Positions 23,154 through 37,886 of a DNA stretch of 64,000 bases are shown here, one piece after another. Below the pieces are notes generated by a model that was not told the DNA's origin, searched no databases, and worked only from the letters and a program-made list of their open reading frames with translations. Position numbers and translations under genes: made by a program. Source of the stretch: Malurus cyaneus samueli (Eukaryota; Chordata; Aves; Passeriformes; Maluridae). Location of the stretch: positions 55,759,342 to 55,823,341 of the forward strand of contig CM019214.1 of the NCBI GenBank assembly GCA_009741485.1, given 5' to 3'. Positions within the stretch are counted from its first letter, which is position 1; each line of letters opens with the position of its first letter.

Positions 23154-26100
23154 TCATTCCCAACAGTGATCAGAAGAGTAGGCTGGTGCTTTCATACCTT
23201 TAATGAAACTGAAAAAGCAAAACCCATTTAAGTAATAGAGAACTAAAAATCCTTGATTTATTTATACATATTTGAAAAAAAATATAGAGAATGGATCATA
23301 CGTGGAGGAGGTTCAAGCTCTGCTGTAAAGCTTTTAATTAGATTTTATTTGGGAGATTCTTTAATTAAAGTACTGTCAAGTGTCTTTGTCAGTGTTACAG
23401 CTGATAATACACACTGGGAAGACAGCAGGGATGTAGCAAGTAGGAACACGCCTTTAAGCACAAGGACCCTTAGGTTCCTGCAGCACAGAAAGTCCATTAA
23501 TTAAATATCCCAGAGAGGTTTCTTTCTTGGTTTTGGTTTTTAATTGCTGAAACTCAGTTGTCTATATGAACAATGATAACAACTCATAGCATACTTTTGA
23601 CTTGTGCCAATTAATAGTGTCGGAGTCCAGGGGTTTTTGCAGCCACAGGATTTTGCTACAACATGCTGTTTGAATGTAACTACCATGGTTTGGAGGATGA
23701 CAGTGTTTGGACTAAAAGTGAGGCCATTTCATTCCCATTAGCCTTGGTGCTAGAGGGAAGTTCCAGACAAGCTTAACTCAATGTAATGAGTTATGTAAGG
23801 CTGTATGTGTTTTATCAAACACTTATGCTCAGAAAAAGAATCCCTGCATTTTAGGTATTGGTGGCATGTTTACACTGTTTCAGGCTACTCTAGTAGATGT
23901 TGATCGCATTGAGAATTGGAGTTACCCTGATACTGTAAAGGGGCTTGCCTCTACCTTTGTGACATGCTGAGTTTGTTCAAGAGTTGTTTGTTCTGTGGTA
24001 TCATATTAGAGACCACTGTGGATGTGGACCATGTGTAACTAGCACTTTTTGCTTGAGGGTATTACCTGCTGCTGTCCCACTGCATTTTCTCTGCCAAGTA
24101 TTTGATGGTTGAATTTGCACTTTCAGAGAATAGGCCCTAAAATGGGAGATCATTTGTTCCAGGAACTCTGGGATGAGTGATAAAAGGACAAATTAAGTTA
24201 ATTGAATTGATGCAAAAGACTTTGTTAGCCTTTGGGTAATGAAGAGTACAGAAAAATGGTTGCATATCATACTAGATGCTCATAGACCTTGAATAAACTT
24301 AACTTCTGCATTTGGAGGATCCCCTGTGAAATCTCTTCCAGAAGCAGATACTTGTCATGATACGTCACAGTTTTCAGAAGTCAATAGAGAGTTGCAAAGA
24401 GGGTTATCCAAAGAAGCCTTCTTTATCGGGGTTTCTCCGGTTTAGGAAGTAAGAATGGATAGTGATTGCATGATCTGTAGAGCCGTCATTCAGATTAACT
24501 CTCCATGGATGTTACACATTGACTACACTTCAAAGTTTGCTCCAGTTTAGATTGCTCCAGTTACAATTCAGATTGACATTTTTATATATAATGTTCCTCA
24601 TGAATTCTTACTTACACACCTGGATTAAATTCTCAGCTATACTGTCCATTTGTAAAATGTGAAAATCTTTCAAAAAGTTCCTCAATGTAACTGTAGCACC
24701 AGACTTGTCTCTGTGAATGCCAACCTGCTTGGAAACAAATACCTTCCTTTACTGAATATCTTTCTGATTCTAAAATAAACTGTGGGCTTTCACATAATTC
24801 AGGTCAGTAGGGAGCAACTTCAGAGACCCATTTGTCTTAATGAACTGAAGAGACTGACTGTCAATTTTCTTTTTATTTTTTTTGAGTAGGTCCTTCTCTG
24901 AGGATGTTGTTTCCATCTGGAGCAGATGTTTTCCATTCCTGTCACTGAAACACAAAGTCCTTGCTCATTTCTGGACTTAAACACTCAAATGAGTTGTTAT
25001 TTCTCCTTTTACCCTGGGTACTTCATTAAGGGACAGAATTGGCAATTAGGTATTAGGAACCAGCTGTTCTCTCATTCTTTTGGCTAAGTATATGAGAATT
25101 GCTTAGAAAAGAGCTCTGAACTGGCTATCCATAAATTTTGAGTATTCAGAATGATCCAGAATATTATGGAGAGATAGATAGTGACTGTGTTTCCTTGTAC
25201 TGTATTGCAATCTGCTATTCCAGAGAAGTCAATAAGAATCAATTCAGGCAGATACAGGGAAGCAAAGAGTATGGAGGGGAAGAGCAGATAGCTGGGTGCA
25301 CTGCAGAGTGCATTTTTAAAGCTATGCCTTCCTAGGCTCAAAGTTCTTCATCTCGAGAGAGAGATTGAAACAAGTACTGAACATTAGTACAAAACATTAA
25401 TACAGGCTGGAAAGTGACTGTTTCTGTGAATGGAGTGCCATCCCTCTGTGTTACCACCCTGTCATGCCAATCTGTTGCTTAAAAGGCATCAGTGAAGTGA
25501 TCAGATAGGCTGCTGTAACACGGTTTGCCTCTTTAATGTGTTTCTTTCTGGAGGTCCTGCAGTGGAGATGTGTACCCATATCCACTCTCTTGAGCTCAGC
25601 AGCCTAGCTGTGTATCCCCAGTTCCAAAACAAATGCAAAAGAATCTGGAAAACTGTGATGGTATTTTGTGAAAGAGGTCCTCACCTTCCAAGTGTTTGCT
25701 CCTGTTCCTGCATTGTAAAACACCTTTATTTCCTTTCTTCTCTGTGCCCATCTGACAGTGGCTGTGATGAAATGTACCCTCGGGAGAGGTTGTGACTGGG
25801 GTACTCACTGCTCCCAACAGTGTAGTCCAGCCCAAGGCGAAGTAGATTTCATTATGCTGTAAGGTGGACTCATAAGCAAAAATCTTTTCTTGGCAATTGA
25901 TGCCTCCATTTCTGTAACTTTTTGTTCTCTAAGAGTGGATTTGAACTGCTCTGTACTACCATTGCACAAGATGCCAAATCATTGACTGAAAAGTTAAGCT
26001 TATTCTGGCAGAGGTGAGAGTTCCTGCTTCTGAGCTAGCTTCAGATTTGGAGAATAAAATACTGTTCCTTCAAACCTGAAAGCTGATCTCCTTTGTCCTT

Positions 26101-27500
26101 GAGACATTTTTTTTTTTTTTCCTATCAGAGACCAGCACTTGACTGTGTTCCGTGTAATAGAAAGGTTGTATTTCTCTGCAATGTACTCAATATTTGGTGC
26201 AAGCCTTGTGGAATGAAAATTCTCCCACTTCTCAAGATGAAGTTTGCTTTCATTTACAAACGTAAATTCCTGGCTTTTTATGTGTGCAGCGTGATGAGCA
26301 GAGCCTACACTCGGGAAGCAAACATAAGTACTGAAGTCCATTGACTAAAAACAGTTAAGGGAAACTAAGGCCTTATGGATGAAATGGGCTTTTGGGGATA
26401 ATTCTTGTCATCTCCCGCCCTATTTCTGTGTATGAGTGCAAGATTTCTGCTGCTTGAAATTTAATTAGTCAGTGCTGGTTATATTTGCATATCTTTTGAG
26501 GCAATTTTTATTTTATTTGTGTCTTTATTCTTCAACTGTGTGCTTCTTGTCCTCTACTTATATACAAAACTAAGCTTGAAGTTTCCAAATAAAATGCCGG
26601 AAAATTAGCTGAATTATTAGTGACTTAATTACTAACATAATGGTCATCTGTACAAGCACAAATTAGTAATATTTAGCACATAATCCTGAGAGTTATGTTA
26701 ATATTTAAACAATTTTTCTATAACTAATGGAAAAATGTATATTTTTTCTCAGAGTGCTAACATACCTTTTTTCACAGTTGGTAAAAAGGTTTTATGAAGA
26801 TTATGCTGCTCACAGCTAAAATGATTTCTTGCTTTTAGTTCTATTATTTGTATCTATACCTTAGGGGTGACTAAGTTCAAGTACATTAAGTGAGCTAAGG
26901 CACGTGACTAGCATAAGGAGAAAATAGCATTTCAATTTCTCTCTCTAAAAAGCTGATCTATATGAGTCAGTGGACAAATTTTCTTTAAAACCTGACATTT
27001 CAGTTATTCAGCAGAGGTGTTTGGGTTTGAACTTTTGGGTTTTTTTTTTCAGAACAGGAGATGAAAAGGTAACATGTCATGGATTATTTTGGCTAATATG
27101 GTTTTCTGATCTTTAGCCAGGAATTTGCAAGAAGTTTGCTGCTCAGGGGGTTTTTAATTTGTTAATAGCATTTCCTTATCGCTCTGCAATGTTGTAATTT
27201 TCCATGCTATTTAAATAAAATGGGCTTTGGCAGTACTGAAAAGCAATCATGTGATTAGGCCACTTTAGTCCACTTACTCACAGATATGACATGATTAAGG
27301 TGTAAATAATTGTACAGTATTTTAAAAGAGTGAATCTAGTTTATTTAAAAGAATTCTCATATTACTGTGATGAAGGCTTTTTCATTTTTTGCAAGCTGCA
27401 TAATTATATGTCTCTGGAATAATTTGTGAAATTACTTTATGTATAAGAAAGCTTAAATGAAGGGAGCCTAGAAGAAACATCGAGTGGGAATATTTACAAG

Positions 27501-27763
27501 AGCCCATAGTGATAGGACAAAGGCTTCAAAATGGAGCAGAGAAGGTTTACATTAGATAATAGGAAGAAATTCTTTACTGTGAGGATGGTATGGTACTGGA
27601 ACAGGTTGTCCAGGGAAATTGTAGATATCTCAGTCCGGAAGTGTTCAAGGCCAGGCTGGATGGAGGAAATGTGGTCTAGGAAAGGTGTTCCTGACCATGG
27701 CAGGAGGGTTGGACGTAGATGATGTGTATGGTCCCTTGCAACCTAAACCATTCTGTGATTCTA
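27501..27763 (+). mobile_element. CR1 LINE 3' end
   Basis: The final 260 bp of a CR1, ending in the diagnostic tail ccattctgtgattcta. Recognisable segments are catagtgataggaca, taggaagaaattctttactg, actggaacaggttgtccagg, gaagtgttcaaggccaggct, accatggcaggagggttgg and ggtcccttgcaacc. It has an internal deletion near 27525 and loses about 15 bp near 27670. Confidence 0.93.
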
Positions 27764-29218
27764 AATAAACAGAATCATCCACTGAATGTCTTCTTCCTCA
27801 AATACAACTGATGAATGTAGTCTGCAGCAAATAATTAACAGAAAATTAAAGTTAGTTTGATCAGGAGAAACTTCTGCTAAGTGAATATTTTGTGTACTGT
27901 TTTCTTTTCTGAAAACATCACTTTTACAATAAGTATGGAAGATGGTACAACTTAGAATTTTAAGGCATAGGTGAAAATCAAAACCTTAAGATTACCTTTA
28001 GAAATCAGCTGGAGACTAAAATATGTTCTGCTACACAGAAGATTCTTTTTATAGCTTTCTTCATTGATTGCTTTTCATGGATAGACAGAAGAGGTGATTT
28101 TACACACTGTCACTGGCAGGAATTGACCATAACAGAGCAAACTGATCATCAGAATTGAACCTAAAGAGTGTTTCATCACCTGAAACCTGATGGCTCTGAT
28201 GATTCCAATGCTGTGTTCGGGAGCAGATAAACTGAATTCATATCAATAAATATAAATATCAATAATGTGTCTCAGTAACTCAAATGGAGGTGCTCCTTTT
28301 GTAGCTGAAATCAAGAAATTGCCATTCAGGGAGCAATTAATCTCATTCTGAAGTACATTACTATAACAGAGCAGGGGAAAACTTCTCTAACACCTCCTGT
28401 TTCTGTACCTGGACTGTAAAAGGAGATCTTGGGTGGTTAGATCAGATGGCTACCTCAAATTACCCAAGACTTGGAATGATTAAGATAAGCAATAGCAAAA
28501 CCGTCTGTTGTAGCAATGTGGGGCATAACACCATATTTTCAGCTTTTTCAACTCTTCAATGGAAGCTGATGTTTCAAAAAAACGATGTCTTATTGTAGTC
28601 ATAATTGTCAGCAATTAATCTCCTACACCTTATCTAAATAAATATTATCTTGATATCATTCACTGCTTTTTTTTTTTTTTTAATGAGACATAATAGAGAA
28701 GATGTGTTCCTAAAACTGTTTAGCCTATAGAAATAATTCCATTCAGCAGCAGTTTAAAACTGCAACACAACTGATCAAGATACATAAAATAGAAAGGTTA
28801 AAAAGATAAATACCCGATTACAGGGAATTAGTTTTAGCCTTTGTTTCTAATTCCTTGACACTTCCATGATTTCTCTTGTACACACTTGTACTCTTAGGAA
28901 TGTTGAGGAGTCTTGCTATGAATAGGTAAGTGTATAATTACAAAAGAGAGTAAAAAATCACTGTGCACATGAAGTAAAATGATATTGTTATGTGTTGCAA
29001 ATTTAGGCTGAAATTCATTGCTTATGCACAGAACAAATGGTCTGTAGCTAGTGAGTGGTCCCAACACAGGTCCAATCTGTTGGTCAGTTGCTGTGGGAGG
29101 CTATTCCTGTGATACACACTGACCTTAAATCATTACAAAGTGGGCAAAGATGCAGGGATTCCCTGTAAGCAAAAATTGTTCTAAAGTATAGTCAACAGGG
29201 TAAAAGAGAGGATAAATG

Positions 29219-29300
29219 AAAAAAAAAAAAAAACCAAAAAAAAACCAAAAAAAACCAAAACCCCCCAAAAAAACAAGACTAAAAAAATCCCCAAATCAAA
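29219..29300. repeat. A-rich low-complexity tract with CC interruptions
   Basis: A runs separated by CC or CCCCCC, apparently grown from poly(A). Confidence 0.9.
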
Positions 29301-32175
29301 ACTGTCCCTGAACTTGGGAAAAGGTTTAACAACATAGCAAGAATATCAGAGAATTCTTATATTATCTCTGGTTCACATTTGGTAATAAGATAATAAAATT
29401 TATGTAGTCATTATGGGAATGTGTGCAAATGACAAGCATTTTAATTTCTGCATAAGCAATGCACATAATTTTTTTCAGAAATAGAGCTATAATTTATAAT
29501 AACAGTTAGAATACATTAAAGTTCTTTTGATTGTTTTTTCCTCATATTTTTTCATCTTAATTAATGTAATACAAAAGGAGATTTTAAGCTCTAGTTAATT
29601 TGTTTTTCCCAGACTAAGGCACTTTTGCAAGCTTCTTATTGCATAAGAATGTGAAGGGGAGATGAATTGACAAAGCAGTAATATTAATGCCCCCTTGAAT
29701 ATCCTATTAAACATTTTTAAATAGATGCTTAGATCTTCTAATTGCCAATATGAAACTGTCTGAAGATTTGATATTTTATATACAGAGCCTCTTAACAGCT
29801 TTCTTTTTTCAAACTTTGACCATGCTAAACACTTGATATCCCAGAGGAATTTGCATAAAAATGTCATAGTACTCTTCTGAAAAAGTGAATGCAGTTCTTG
29901 TGAACAAATTCATGAGGTGTCTTGATGTTTAGAAAAAAAAAAGTTAAGATTTGGAAAACGTTTAGATGGATTAAAAACTTGTCTATCATTGAAGCTAAAA
30001 GAATGAAGAACAATAAACTCTTTAACTCATACTCAGTGTGCTTTTCTAGCTTGTATCATAGATATATTCAGTAGTAAATTAATATTTCTGAATTTTGCTA
30101 AAAATGTCAAGCTATAATATATTCATATCCCCAGATATCCCAAAAGCCATTGTATGTTTACTTCCTCTGTTAAAATGCACAGCAGAAATGTATTCACACT
30201 CTTCTATTAAAATGTGAAAGAGCTGCTTCAAAATGGAAATGTCCATGTTAGTTGCATAAAGAAATGGGTAATTTCATCTGGATCAGTTTTGTATGGCCAG
30301 AGATGCTTTAGAGCTCATTGTTGAAAAATAAATAGCATGCAAGAGAGGAAGATGTCAAATTCAATTGTTTTCTACTTTTTTCTTTTTTTTTTTTTTTTGT
30401 TTTGGTTTTTTTGCTTTGTTTTGTGTTTTGTTTTCATTTTGCCGCTCATCTAATTTTCAAGGGTGTTTTGCACATTTAATTTTTTTTTTTTTTTACTTCT
30501 GGTAGAAGGATGATCAATTTTAACCTGAAAATGGCTATATTTTGAAAGCTTCCATTTGACACAGTGGAACTGTGTTCCAGAGAATAGATTGTGTGTTGAG
30601 CCAGTCATTACCTGCAGGCGTGCAGCAAATGTGGGAGTGTCATTGATCAATATATGGGTCAGCCAAGAATCTGCTGCTGAGTCTGCCTTCTGACCACATT
30701 GCATAGAGATGTGGTGGACAGAAATGGTGAGAAAATGTCAGATGACATAAAGAGAAACTTATGTGACATTAAAAAAAGAATTGAAAAAAGCAGAGGAAAC
30801 CCACTGAAATTGAGCTGTGTGCTTGATGTGATGCTCTGACCTTTGCAAAAAGAGGCATTGTAACTATAGCTAGCAAAGTATAACTTCACAGTTTCCATCT
30901 CACATTAAAAGTTCCAGATATGGTGAAAGGAGAAAAGATCAGATATGCAGTGTGAATGATGCTGTATTTTGAGCTTGGTATTGCAATATAAAACAGCTTT
31001 TCTTTTCAATGGCACACTGTTGAGAAATTGAAGATTTTAGAACTCGTTAGTGCCATGCAATAGAATTATTAAGATTTGTAGATTTTTGACAACAAATACA
31101 AAGTCTGTGTGGGGAAAGGAGTGAGTTTATCTAAGTGTTGAACTATAATAGTTTAAAGAGAAGCATCAATGTATACTTAATTCTCTTTTAGTNGGAAATT
31201 ATTTTTCCAAGCACAGCAAAATAAAATCAGAAGTGTTTTTGACAATTTGTTTTAAATTTGCACATTTTATTTTCTTATTCTTCTTTTTTTCCAGTTCTCC
31301 AAAATATCCTTGTAATCTTAAATTTGTAGTTTTTAAAGTGATTAATGTGATGACTTAATAAATAGTTTTATGAGATACTAATGTGAAAGTAAAGTTAAAA
31401 ATTATGTTTGGGTGGAGCATGATAAGAACTACATATTCCAGCCTAAAAGAAATTATTTTTAAGGTTTATTTTATTGTATTTTACCTCTTATTTATCTAAA
31501 AGTGTGTCAGTCTGCAAGGTAAAGATAATGACTTGTGAAATTACAGCATTAAGTGCAATATAAGTATTAATTAATGGTTCTTTTTCCTAGTATAAATTAT
31601 TTTAGAGGAACTTTATGCTATGAGAAGCCTGCCATGTGTTACTCAGATAACATTAATCCCAAAGTCACATTACAAATAAGCAACACAACGTTTGAAGGCT
31701 GTTAAGCCTTGTTTTGAGGATATATTTATGGCTTTATTCACACTTTACTAGGCAGTTATTACATTCTTTTCAGGGAAGTGAATGGCTGTCAGGTTTGCTC
31801 TGTGCCACTGAAGATAACACAAGTTTTATCACAAATTTCAATGAAAAAAAGAAAAGAAACACAGAAAAAAAACATCCACAGCCTGGTTGATATCCAAATT
31901 TTCCAACTCTTCTATTTCACACTGTACAGTCTCTCTTTTTATGCCTTTTACACAGTTGAATTAATAGTAGTTTAAAAAAAAAACATATTTCAAATGCTGT
32001 AACTTTCAGGTCACTGAGGTGTTCAGTCAGGGAGACTAATCTTCTTTTCTTCACTTTTTCTGCAGAGTTATTTATATAGAGCTACGGTTATTTATAAAAA
32101 CATCTTTCAATATTGTATGTTTTGTAAATACTGAGTAAATAAGTTTGCATCTATTATCAATCTTTTTTTATTCAG

Positions 32176-32372
32176 GCTGCCTGGAATTAAAAGAAGACAC
32201 CATTGAAAACCTCCTAGCAGCTGCTTGCCTTCTCCAGCTCCCACAAGTAGTAGAGGTTTGCTGCCATTTTCTGATGAAGCTTTTGCACCCATCCAACTGT
32301 TTGGGAATACGAGCGTTTGCTGATGCACAAGGATGCACAGAGCTTATGAAGGTGGCTCACAACTACACCATG
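32176..32372 (+). CDS. KLHL1: KLHL1 coding exon (end of BTB, start of BACK), probably exon 4
   Basis: This 197-bp exon is bounded by tttttttattcag (AG at 32174-32175) and gtaaga (GT at 32373-32374). It starts with two bases completing a Gly codon and ends exactly after ATG (phase 0). Its 65 codons read [20 protein letters not shown], then [20 protein letters not shown], then [20 protein letters not shown] and HNYTM. The first half closes the BTB domain. '[18 protein letters not shown]' is the conserved link into the BACK domain of BTB-Kelch proteins. The next exon, expected to begin with a Glu-Asn-Ile-like sequence, was not found in the remaining 31.6 kb. As I recall them, KLHL4 and KLHL5 differ at several of these positions. 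Confidence 0.93.
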
Positions 32373-35300
32373 GTAAGACAGTTTTGGAACGTCTAAATTA
32401 TAATCTTGTGAATCCTGTACATCCTCAACAAGCAAAAATACTTTGTTTGTTTTTTCCTTGAAACTGTTCTGTATTATATTCTGTATTTCTGTGGAACTGT
32501 ATTTCATAAGTGGTCCTTTTGAAACCATAGCAGTGGTGATTCCGATGAACTTCAGTGAAGTTATGAGAATCGGCCTTCTATGATGGATGCAGTCTGGTGG
32601 GTCATAACTGTATATGATTTATTTGGATGCATGATCACCTGCAGGTGATTATAGTAAGGTGCATGTAAATCATTATAATACTTTTCAGTCACTTCCTTTT
32701 AATTTAGCTTTATGGAATCTTTGTGATGGTCATTGTACTGCATGGGAATACTATCAAGGGAAGTTTTGTTGGGTTGTGGTGTTGGGTTTTTTTGTCAAGA
32801 CTTATCCCTCCTTTTAGGCACCTGTGAATAGTTTAAGACAGGAATTTTTAGAAATAAGGTATGTTGTTATCTGGTAATATTTAATATTTTTTCTAGTTAC
32901 GTCTGACAGAACAGGTATGGAATTATCATCAAAATTTAACCAGAATCAATGAACCAGAAATAGGCTCCTTATTCAGAAATTAAGTCATATTGGCAGCCAT
33001 CTGATTCTTCATAGTTTGCCAAAATTAAAAACATCTGGTTCATTAAATTAAACTTACATAAAGAGAAGATTATATATAATTCATAAATTATGAGAAATAA
33101 TGGTCCCTGTAGGTCTCTACTGAAAATGTAACTGAAGTAATAGAGCATGTTTCATTGAATCTCATTCTCTTGTTCAGCATTTATTTCCTTATTTTATTTA
33201 TTCTTTTCTTTTACTAATAACAAATTGCAATTCACAGGTCTAACTGGGGTTTCTTACCACTATAGTTCAGACAGTGACACCTATTCCACACTTTTGGAGC
33301 TAGTTCTGTGGTTTCTTTTTCTTAAAGGTCCAAGCTAATCAGTTAAAACTTCTTCTGTCAGTGGAGAGAAATAACCTGTCAGAGCAGCATTCATGTGGTC
33401 TTCATTCAAATGAAATTGCATTAGGAGTGAACACATATATTCTGAAAGAATCCAAACTTTTAATCAGTCTATTGCTTAGCTTTATATATTACTTTTATAT
33501 TTTCAGTTTGTTTTGTTGAATGAACATGAAAAAAGAAAGAAAAAAAAACATTGATTAAAAAATTTAAATTGCTTATGATTCTGTAAAAGAACTTCTTGAA
33601 ATATTTTTTTTGGGTGAATTAAATTACTCATTATAGTACATTTGAAGACTTGTGACTAATACATATCTAATGTATCACAAAGTTCATGAAGATGTGTGTC
33701 TGTGTCTAAGATGTTGGCTATATAATCTATTCTTTTAATGCTTAGATCTAAAATCTCAATTATGTGTAATAGTAAAATCACCAACAGAAGATGGCAGATC
33801 AAAAAGGAACTCAGTCGTAATTAATAAGCAAGCTTTGATTTATCTGCAAGAGCATTTGGAAGCTTGCACAAGTCATATTTTCCCTTTGCTAGACAAACAA
33901 ATAATCACTATGAAATGACAATACTTTTTTCTGACCCAGTGAAAATATAACCCTAAAAGATGAACTTCCTAATGTGTGATATTTTCATAGGCATTGCTTT
34001 ACTTCATTTAGGTGTGATTCAGCTCACATCTATTTGACTTACCATTTTGTGTTAAAGGGTGCAGAAGACCAGTTGTGAGTGGGAAGGAGCACCTTTATTG
34101 CCTATCTTCAGTACAGCACTCTCAATAAAAAAGCATCTACATAAGAGAAAAGTGATTAGTTCTTCTACATGGATACATAACCAAGAAAAGCTTAGACAGT
34201 TGAAGGAAGATACCTTGGGGAGTGTGAGAGAGGAACACCAGAGACCTGGGAAAGTGAAGAAAGGGGAGGAAAGTGAGGAACACAGGCAAAGAGCAGATGC
34301 ATAGTCTCTAATGTGACAGAAAGCATTATATTTTCCTTCAGACTCTAGGAAAGTAGTATGGACTGTGATTAGGATAAACATAAAGTAGGGCAAGAGGGAG
34401 TTTATGCAGAGGATTTGAGGGGAAGCTCTGGCTATAAAAATGATAGGAAAAAAATCACTGTTTCTTTTTGAAGAAGTTATCTTGTTTTCCAGAGAACAAG
34501 GCCTCCTCTTTAAAGCTTTTCAGGATGCTTTTTTAAGAGTTGCAAGTAATGTATCTCAAATTCTAGCTCTGTGAATCCTCTTCTGTGGTGTTATTGCAAA
34601 AACAAGCTTGTTGTGAATAGGAAGTAATAGTACTCCCTTTAACCCTGGAATCTTCTGCTGTTGTTTGTGTGAGACTAAAAAGTACTCATGCTATGGTTCT
34701 ACTCTGGTCTGGGAATGGGGAGAAAGAAAAACTTCTTCAATAATCTTGCAAAAATAGATTTATAGGCATATGTCTTATGTGATAGATTGTGTAATAATTT
34801 TGAGATATGACTCAAATCTCATCTTCGAATAATTGTGCTTCTTAGCTAATTACATAGTTGAAATTAAATATTCATTGATTTGTTTAAACAAAGCAAGTAA
34901 TAAAATAATAGCTCTCTGACTTCATAGTACCTGGCAGAGGTCGTACAGCTTTTCTTAGCCAATCTCTTTTAGGTAGAAAATAATTCACAGTTGTCTCCAC
35001 AATAGCATTTTAAGGAAAAATCAACACAATTTTATGAAATAGTTTGCTTCATTGAATCTTCATAAATGTTTTCATCTTCATTTTTCAAAAAAATCTCCTT
35101 GCCTAGTCTCCAACTTGCTATAAGTTCCACATTACACTGTTGTTATATACATATATAACTCACTTTTTACTTTCACGTAACATGTTATAAGGGCAAGACA
35201 TTTGAGCCCCGAAATTTATTTATATTGAAGAAGAAAGAGCTCCTAAAGAGCAAACCAATTAATTTCAGAATCCTTTGGCAGGACATACATCATTTCATTG

Positions 35301-37886
35301 ATGTTTTCTGTCACATTGACTAACTTCTATTTCCCTAATCATAAAATCTGTGGAAATGAAAAATACTAATTTTTTATTTCCAGAGTGGTCACAGGTATGT
35401 CCTATCTAATATAAATAAAATTCTTCAACTATGAAGTTATGTATATCCCTTTCCATAAGCAGAAGTGCAATATCCCTGGTATTTACTGGGATATTTAGTC
35501 TTCAGTGTCAAATATCAAATAATTATTTGAAATGTAAAATCTAAGTGAGGAAAAGAAAATGTGTGAATAGAAGAGGGGAGGAAGTGAGAAAATGAAGATA
35601 AGAAAAGCAGTGAAGGAAAATCAGATAACATTTGAAAAACTGTAGAAAATGCATTTGCCATACAGCAAATTAGGAGGTTGGTAGAAGAAAGAGGAAGGTA
35701 GATATCATAAAAATTAAGTGAACCATGAGTGCTAGAGATTTCTATGTTTGCATTCCCTCTACTTTTTAGAAATGGAACTTGGATAGCATCATTTTAAATG
35801 AAAGCTTTGCAAGGAAGAAGCTAATAAGAGCAAAAATGTAAATTGTCATTGGTTTCTCTTTTAGGCACATCAGATTTAATGTAGTTTGTTTTATTTCTGA
35901 GGTATGAAAATGCCCTGCCAATGTTTTATGGTGTGATTTTTATTTTTTTTTAATTATTTTTAATGAATCTGCTAATTTAAATGGCATCACAAATATCCAC
36001 GTCTCTTGATTTAAGACTTCTGTACTTCTTAATTGCAATCTGGGTTGTTACTAACTTGTCAATTTCTGAAAGCTTTCAATCTGCAGAGCCATATGTCTGA
36101 TAAGTTTAAATTCCTAATTTATTGCCAGAGTTAAGTTAGATGACAGTAGAGTGTGTGTGATGTCTTTTTAAAAAAAAATAAAAGCAGCAAAGTATAACAT
36201 ATCAATAAGCTAAAGGAAATTATTTCTTCTAGCAAGTATTTTTTGCTGACAATTCTTTACTCTTCTAGTTATAGGGGTCTTCATATGTAGGGATGCTAAC
36301 CTCTAAAGTACACAATTTGTCAGATTGTCATACTTGTCACAAATTAAAGTCAGACTGTATGGCCTTACCCATCTCTTTAGAAAACTGAATTAAGAGTAAT
36401 TTGAAAATATGATGGCCATCCAATTGTTGGGATGCAAATATTTTTAGAGTATTTGATGTTTTAAAATATACTATGTTTTGTACCATTGTATGTTTATTGA
36501 TGTAAGTTTGTAACAGACCATACTAGATTAATGGACTCTATGGCTTCAATGTACTATTAGCACTTCTCACAACAACTACTTCTTTGTGTTGGTAAATACT
36601 GAAAGATAAAAAGGAAGTAGTATTTTTCCTTTAAAAATAATTGCAGTTTGGTTTTAAAGCATGGGAAATTATTTTTTTAAATGCTCATACTTTTTTTTTA
36701 CATTTGAATACAAATGTAATTTGCCTTCTCTCTCCCAGCAAAGACCTTTGTTCTGCTTTTGTTAGGATGTGTAGATAATGCTTAGAAATTGAGTGTGTTA
36801 CCTTCCAAGATACAGCACCAGTTGCTTCATCTCATTATCATGCCATTTGACTGAAACCTGATTGCTTTGAACAGAAAATAGGAATACCTCATAGATATAA
36901 CTATTTAATCTGTCAGTGCTTCACCTTTCAGGAAACTTCACTTAAACCTCAGTGATCGTTTTGCATCTAGAAACTGCAGTTTCGAGTTGAAATGATAGAG
37001 CTTGTTCCACATTTTTATTTCCCCATATTTCAAAATGAATTGCTAAACATAAACTTGGCAAATCTTCAAATTGCTTTGATGCACTGAGCAGAAGAATGGC
37101 CATAAGTAAAAATTCCTTGACCAGAAGAACATAAATGAATAAAGTGATTGATATGTCTGTAACCCAGTCATAATGTTAGCAATATAAAGGATCCTAACAT
37201 ATGCTGCAGTTCCAAGGCTGGGAGATGCAGAATTCTTGCTGATGGCTTTGAATGAAGTGGTAAGAGGTGTTTAGCTTCTCAGAGATGCAGTTCTGTGCTT
37301 TGCACTGCAAGGGTCATTAGTCCCACCACAACAAAACATTATTCAAACTTAATTGTGAGCACGTAAGTGATCTGTGACATGTACTGACTTGATATGGACT
37401 CTTCAATTTACTGGGAATTCTGATTGTACTGCAGATGGAGAAACCATTTCATTTAGTAGAAGTGTATACCTTATGCAAATTTTTTATGATCTTTTACGGC
37501 AAAGAGCTTCAGTGATCATTTTATTAGTTATGTTTATTATCTAGGTTACAAAATTTCACGGTTAAAACCTGTTGGGATTGAGTGGGGAAGGAGTGATATG
37601 TAAAACCTTCCTATCCAGCTCCATTTACAGCGGTTCATCCTAAGCATGTTGAAATATTGTAACATTACTCCATATTCAAATGAGGAAAAATATGATTGAG
37701 ATATTGATAGGTGGTGATAACAGTCATTAATGGGCTGTAGTTCATGTACATTCAGACATCAGGAGATTATTTCAGTGTTAACGTAGCCTTAACTAAAGTC
37801 AGATCAAGTGAGGCAGAAAAACTCTCTAGTATTGTAATTTAACAGTTTTATAGCGTCATGGTAAGGAATAGTATTCCCCATTTTAG

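Larger units (their letters stand above)
18539..32175 (+). other. KLHL1: KLHL1 intron, 13.6 kb
   Basis: It is bounded by GT at 18539 and ttattcag ending at 32175. Recognised content is a 25-bp tandem duplication just after exon 3, a twin CTAATTAG motif (23122-23153), one CR1 tail (27501-27763), an A/C-rich tract (29219-29300) and T runs near 28668 and 30383. The stretch 23600-26350 is somewhat less AT-rich and more complex, but I recognise no element or gene in it. One N at 31193. The remainder shows nothing. Confidence 0.85.

Noticed and set aside
9967..32372. Assignment of the exons to KLHL4 or KLHL5
   Set aside because: Several exon 3 and exon 4 positions, and the [12 protein letters not shown] stretch, fit KLHL1 better as I remember the paralogues. 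It remains an alternative until searched.
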